Origin: Billgrantia tianxiuensis
GTDB lineage: Bacteria > Pseudomonadota > Gammaproteobacteria > Pseudomonadales > Halomonadaceae
Direction: 5' to 3'
DNA length: 64,000 nucleotides
Assembly (NCBI RefSeq): GCF_009834345.1
Contig: NZ_CP035042.1
Coordinates: 4,030,001-4,094,000, forward strand
In this document: piece after piece, positions 62,212 through 64,000 of the stretch
Layout: each line of letters opens with the position of its first letter
Numbering within the stretch: position 1 is the first letter of the stretch
Program-made: the position numbers and the translations under genes
Notes under the pieces: model-generated
Database searches by the model: none
Told to the model about the DNA's origin: nothing
What the model saw: only the letters and a program-made list of their open reading frames with translations

Positions 62212-63690
62212 TCAGGTCCCGCAGAAAGTACGGAACACCCGCTCGGTGGGCTCGGCCGGTCGCGTGTACTCCTCGCGTCCGGGCTGGTCGTCGAAGGGAT
62301 GGGTGATGACTTCGAGCAGCGTCTCGAAGGGGCCGTAGTCGTTCTCGTCCATGGCCGCGGTGAGCGCCTGCTGTACGCGGTGGTTGCGCGGGATGAAGGC
62401 CGGGTTGGCCAGGCGCATTCGCCGCGCCCGTTCGTCTTCGGTCCACAGATCCTGGGCCAGGCGTTGGCGCCAATCCTCTAGCCAGCCAGCGATCTCCTCC
62501 GGGCGTTCGAACAGCGCGATCAGCGAGGCTTCGGCCTCACGATTCTCGGCGGCGTCCGCCAGGCGGCGGAAGGTCAGGGTGAAGTCGGCACGCCCCCGGT
62601 GCATGATCGCCAGCAGCGCCTCGGCCAGCGCCTTGTCGCCGGGCTGTGCCCGCTCCAGGCCGAGCTTGGCCCGCATCACCGCGAGCCACTCCTCTTCGTA
62701 GCGCTCCGGAAAACGCTGCAGCAGCTCGGTGGCAAGCTCGATTGCCCGGTCGGTGTCGTCGTCGATCAGCGGCAGCAGGGTTTCGGCCAGCCGCGCCAGG
62801 TTCCACTGGGCAATCCACGGCTGGTTGGCGTAGGCGTAGCGACCGCCTTCATCGATGGAGCTGAACACCATCTGCGGGTCGTACTGCTCCATGAAGGCAC
62901 AGGGACCGAAGTCGATGGTCTCGCCCGAGATCGAGGTATTGTCGGTATTCATCACGCCGTGAATGAAGCCGACACCCATCCACTTGGCGATCAGCGCCGC
63001 CTGGCGTGCCTGCACCGACTCCAGCAGCCCCAGGTAGCGCTCGCCACCCTTGCGTTTCGTGAGTTCCGGATAGTGCCGTTCGATGGCGTGATCGGCCAAC
63101 TCGCGCACGCCGTCGATGTCGCCGCGGGCGGCGAAGTACTGGAAGGTACCGACGCGAATATGGCTGGCCGCCACCCGGGTGAGAATGGCGCCCGGTTCGG
63201 GAATGCCGCGCACCACGTGTTCGCCGGTGGTCACTGCGGCGAGCGCCCGGGTAGAGGGAATGCCCATGGCATGCATCGCCTCGCTGACCAGGTACTCGCG
63301 TAGCACCGGGCCCAGCGGCGCACGCCCGTCTCCGCCGCGGGAGAACGGCGTGCGCCCGGCGCCCTTGAGCTGAATGTCGCGCAGCCGACCGTCGCGGTCG
63401 GTCACCTCGCCCAGCAGTACCGCACGGCCGTCGCCCAGTCGCGGCACGAAGCCACCGAACTGGTGCCCGGCATAGGCCTGGGCCAGCGGCTCCGCGCCGC
63501 GCGGCACGACATTGCCGGAAAACCATACCGCCGCTTCTTCGGCGTCGAAGGCGGCCAGATCGAAACCAAGCGCTTCCGCCAACGGCCGGTTGAAGGCGAT
63601 CAGCCGTGGTTCGCGCACGGGCACCGGCTCGAAGCGCTCGTAGAAGCGCTCCGGCAGGCGGGAATAGCGAAGGGTAAAAGCGGGAAACAT
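62212..63690 (-). CDS. selO: Protein adenylyltransferase SelO (YdiU/UPF0061)
   Basis: A 492-residue pseudokinase-fold AMPylator. N-terminus LRYSRLPERFYERFEPVPV, the AYAGHQFGGFVPRLGDGRA block, the nucleotide-binding GAGRTPFSRGGDGRA and the catalytic Asp region MNTDNTSISGETIDFGPC are all present. Bacterial SelO transfers AMP to redox proteins under oxidative stress. Many members end with a penultimate selenocysteine or Cys; here the C-terminus reads TFCGT, a Cys in that position. Monocistronic by appearance. Confidence 0.93.
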   Translation of the reverse strand: MFPAFTLRYSRLPERFYERFEPVPVREPRLIAFNRPLAEALGFDLAAFDAEEAAVWFSGNVVPRGAEPLAQAYAGHQFGGFVPRLGDGRAVLLGEVTDRDGRLRDIQLKGAGRTPFSRGGDGRAPLGPVLREYLVSEAMHAMGIPSTRALAAVTTGEHVVRGIPEPGAILTRVAASHIRVGTFQYFAARGDIDGVRELADHAIERHYPELTKRKGGERYLGLLESVQARQAALIAKWMGVGFIHGVMNTDNTSISGETIDFGPCAFMEQYDPQMVFSSIDEGGRYAYANQPWIAQWNLARLAETLLPLIDDDTDRAIELATELLQRFPERYEEEWLAVMRAKLGLERAQPGDKALAEALLAIMHRGRADFTLTFRRLADAAENREAEASLIALFERPEEIAGWLEDWRQRLAQDLWTEDERARRMRLANPAFIPRNHRVQQALTAAMDENDYGPFETLLEVITHPFDDQPGREEYTRPAEPTERVFRTFCGT

Positions 63691-63772
63691 GACGACTCCA
63701 CTGACGTTCCTGCCGTCACTGTAGGTGGGCGAAGGGCGAAAATCGAGAGTCTTTGCATGCGCTTACAAGCGA

Positions 63773-64000
63773 CTAGCCGGTTGCGGAAACCGGCCGTTCG
63801 AACTCACGGATGCTGGCCACGAAGTCGCTGAAGCGCTCGCCCTGGATCAGCACGTGATCGCGCAGGGCATGCTCCGCCGCGGCCGGGTCGCCCGCTTCGA
63901 TGGCCGCCACCACGGCCCGATGCTCGCGCAGCGAACTGTGCATGCGCTGGCGAACCTGCAGCTGCAGGCGACGATAGGGCTTGAGCCGCTGCTTGAGCTG
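63773..64000 (-). CDS. GntR-family regulator, C-terminal FCD domain (cut by window edge)
   Basis: The last 75 codons of a gene whose start lies beyond 64000. The peptide reads EHRAVVAAIEAGD, AEHALRDHV and ends RPVSATG, the typical helix and metal-ligand His (DHV) of FCD effector domains of FadR-type GntR regulators. Ends with TAG at 63773. The effector and targets cannot be told. The 82 bases between it and selO show only the selO promoter region. Confidence 0.75.
   Translation of the reverse strand, partial: QLKQRLKPYRRLQLQVRQRMHSSLREHRAVVAAIEAGDPAAAEHALRDHVLIQGERFSDFVASIREFERPVSATG

Overview
The window is chromosomal DNA from a high-GC gammaproteobacterium. The mix of tripartite (TRAP and TAXI) transporters, an arginine/ornithine-type ABC system beside astE, a kynurenine operon, CadR/CadA and several c-di-GMP enzymes fits Halomonadaceae (Halomonas or a close relative). 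That assignment is inference from gene content; the window has no rRNA or marker gene to prove it. No tRNA, rRNA, CRISPR array, prophage or insertion sequence was seen.

Layout. 1-8.3 kb: periplasmic cupredoxin, TVP38-family membrane protein, a LysR gene divergent from a haloacetate-dehalogenase-like hydrolase plus a tartrate/D-malate dehydrogenase, an acidic repeat PRC-barrel protein, WrbA, a methyltransferase and AstE. 8.3-14.1 kb: a polar amino-acid ABC transporter with two tandem paralogous binding proteins, a candidate 28-residue aromatic peptide between them, and an isoaspartyl-dipeptidase-like protein with altered metal ligands. 14.1-18.2 kb: CadR/CadA heavy-metal efflux pair and a DadA-like flavoprotein. 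18.2-27.4 kb: one-direction catabolic cluster of LysR, TRAP transporter, gamma-glutamyl ligase of the glutamine synthetase fold, aldehyde dehydrogenase, iron alcohol dehydrogenase and class I amidotransferase; read together it looks like a gamma-glutamylated amino-alcohol (possibly ethanolamine) degradation route. 27.5-37.3 kb: TraX-like protein, GGDEF-EAL protein, a cytochrome b5/FMN protein with a ferric-reductase-like flavocytochrome, divergent from an ethylbenzene-dehydrogenase-type heme protein, a DUF2231-like membrane protein and a PhoX-like phosphatase. 37.3-43.9 kb: TonB receptor, YfiR and diguanylate cyclase in one tight operon, then purEK. 44.0-53.2 kb: TAXI-TRAP operon, small regulatory and unknown genes, ilvD, a sodium symporter under a TPP riboswitch, an unknown protein and an AhpD-like protein. 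53.3-64 kb: 7TMR-DISM GGDEF protein, mmsA with divergent LysR, kynABU, copCD, SelO, and the 3' end of a GntR regulator cut by the window edge.

A quality signal runs through the window. Six recognisable genes (ABC permease, amidotransferase, flavocytochrome, GGDEF protein, kynU, copD), and probably a seventh small HTH gene, are each broken by exactly one missing G/C inside a G/C run; adding one base restores a full-length family member every time. This looks more like systematic homopolymer under-calling in the source assembly than seven separate gene losses, so these genes should be read as probably intact.
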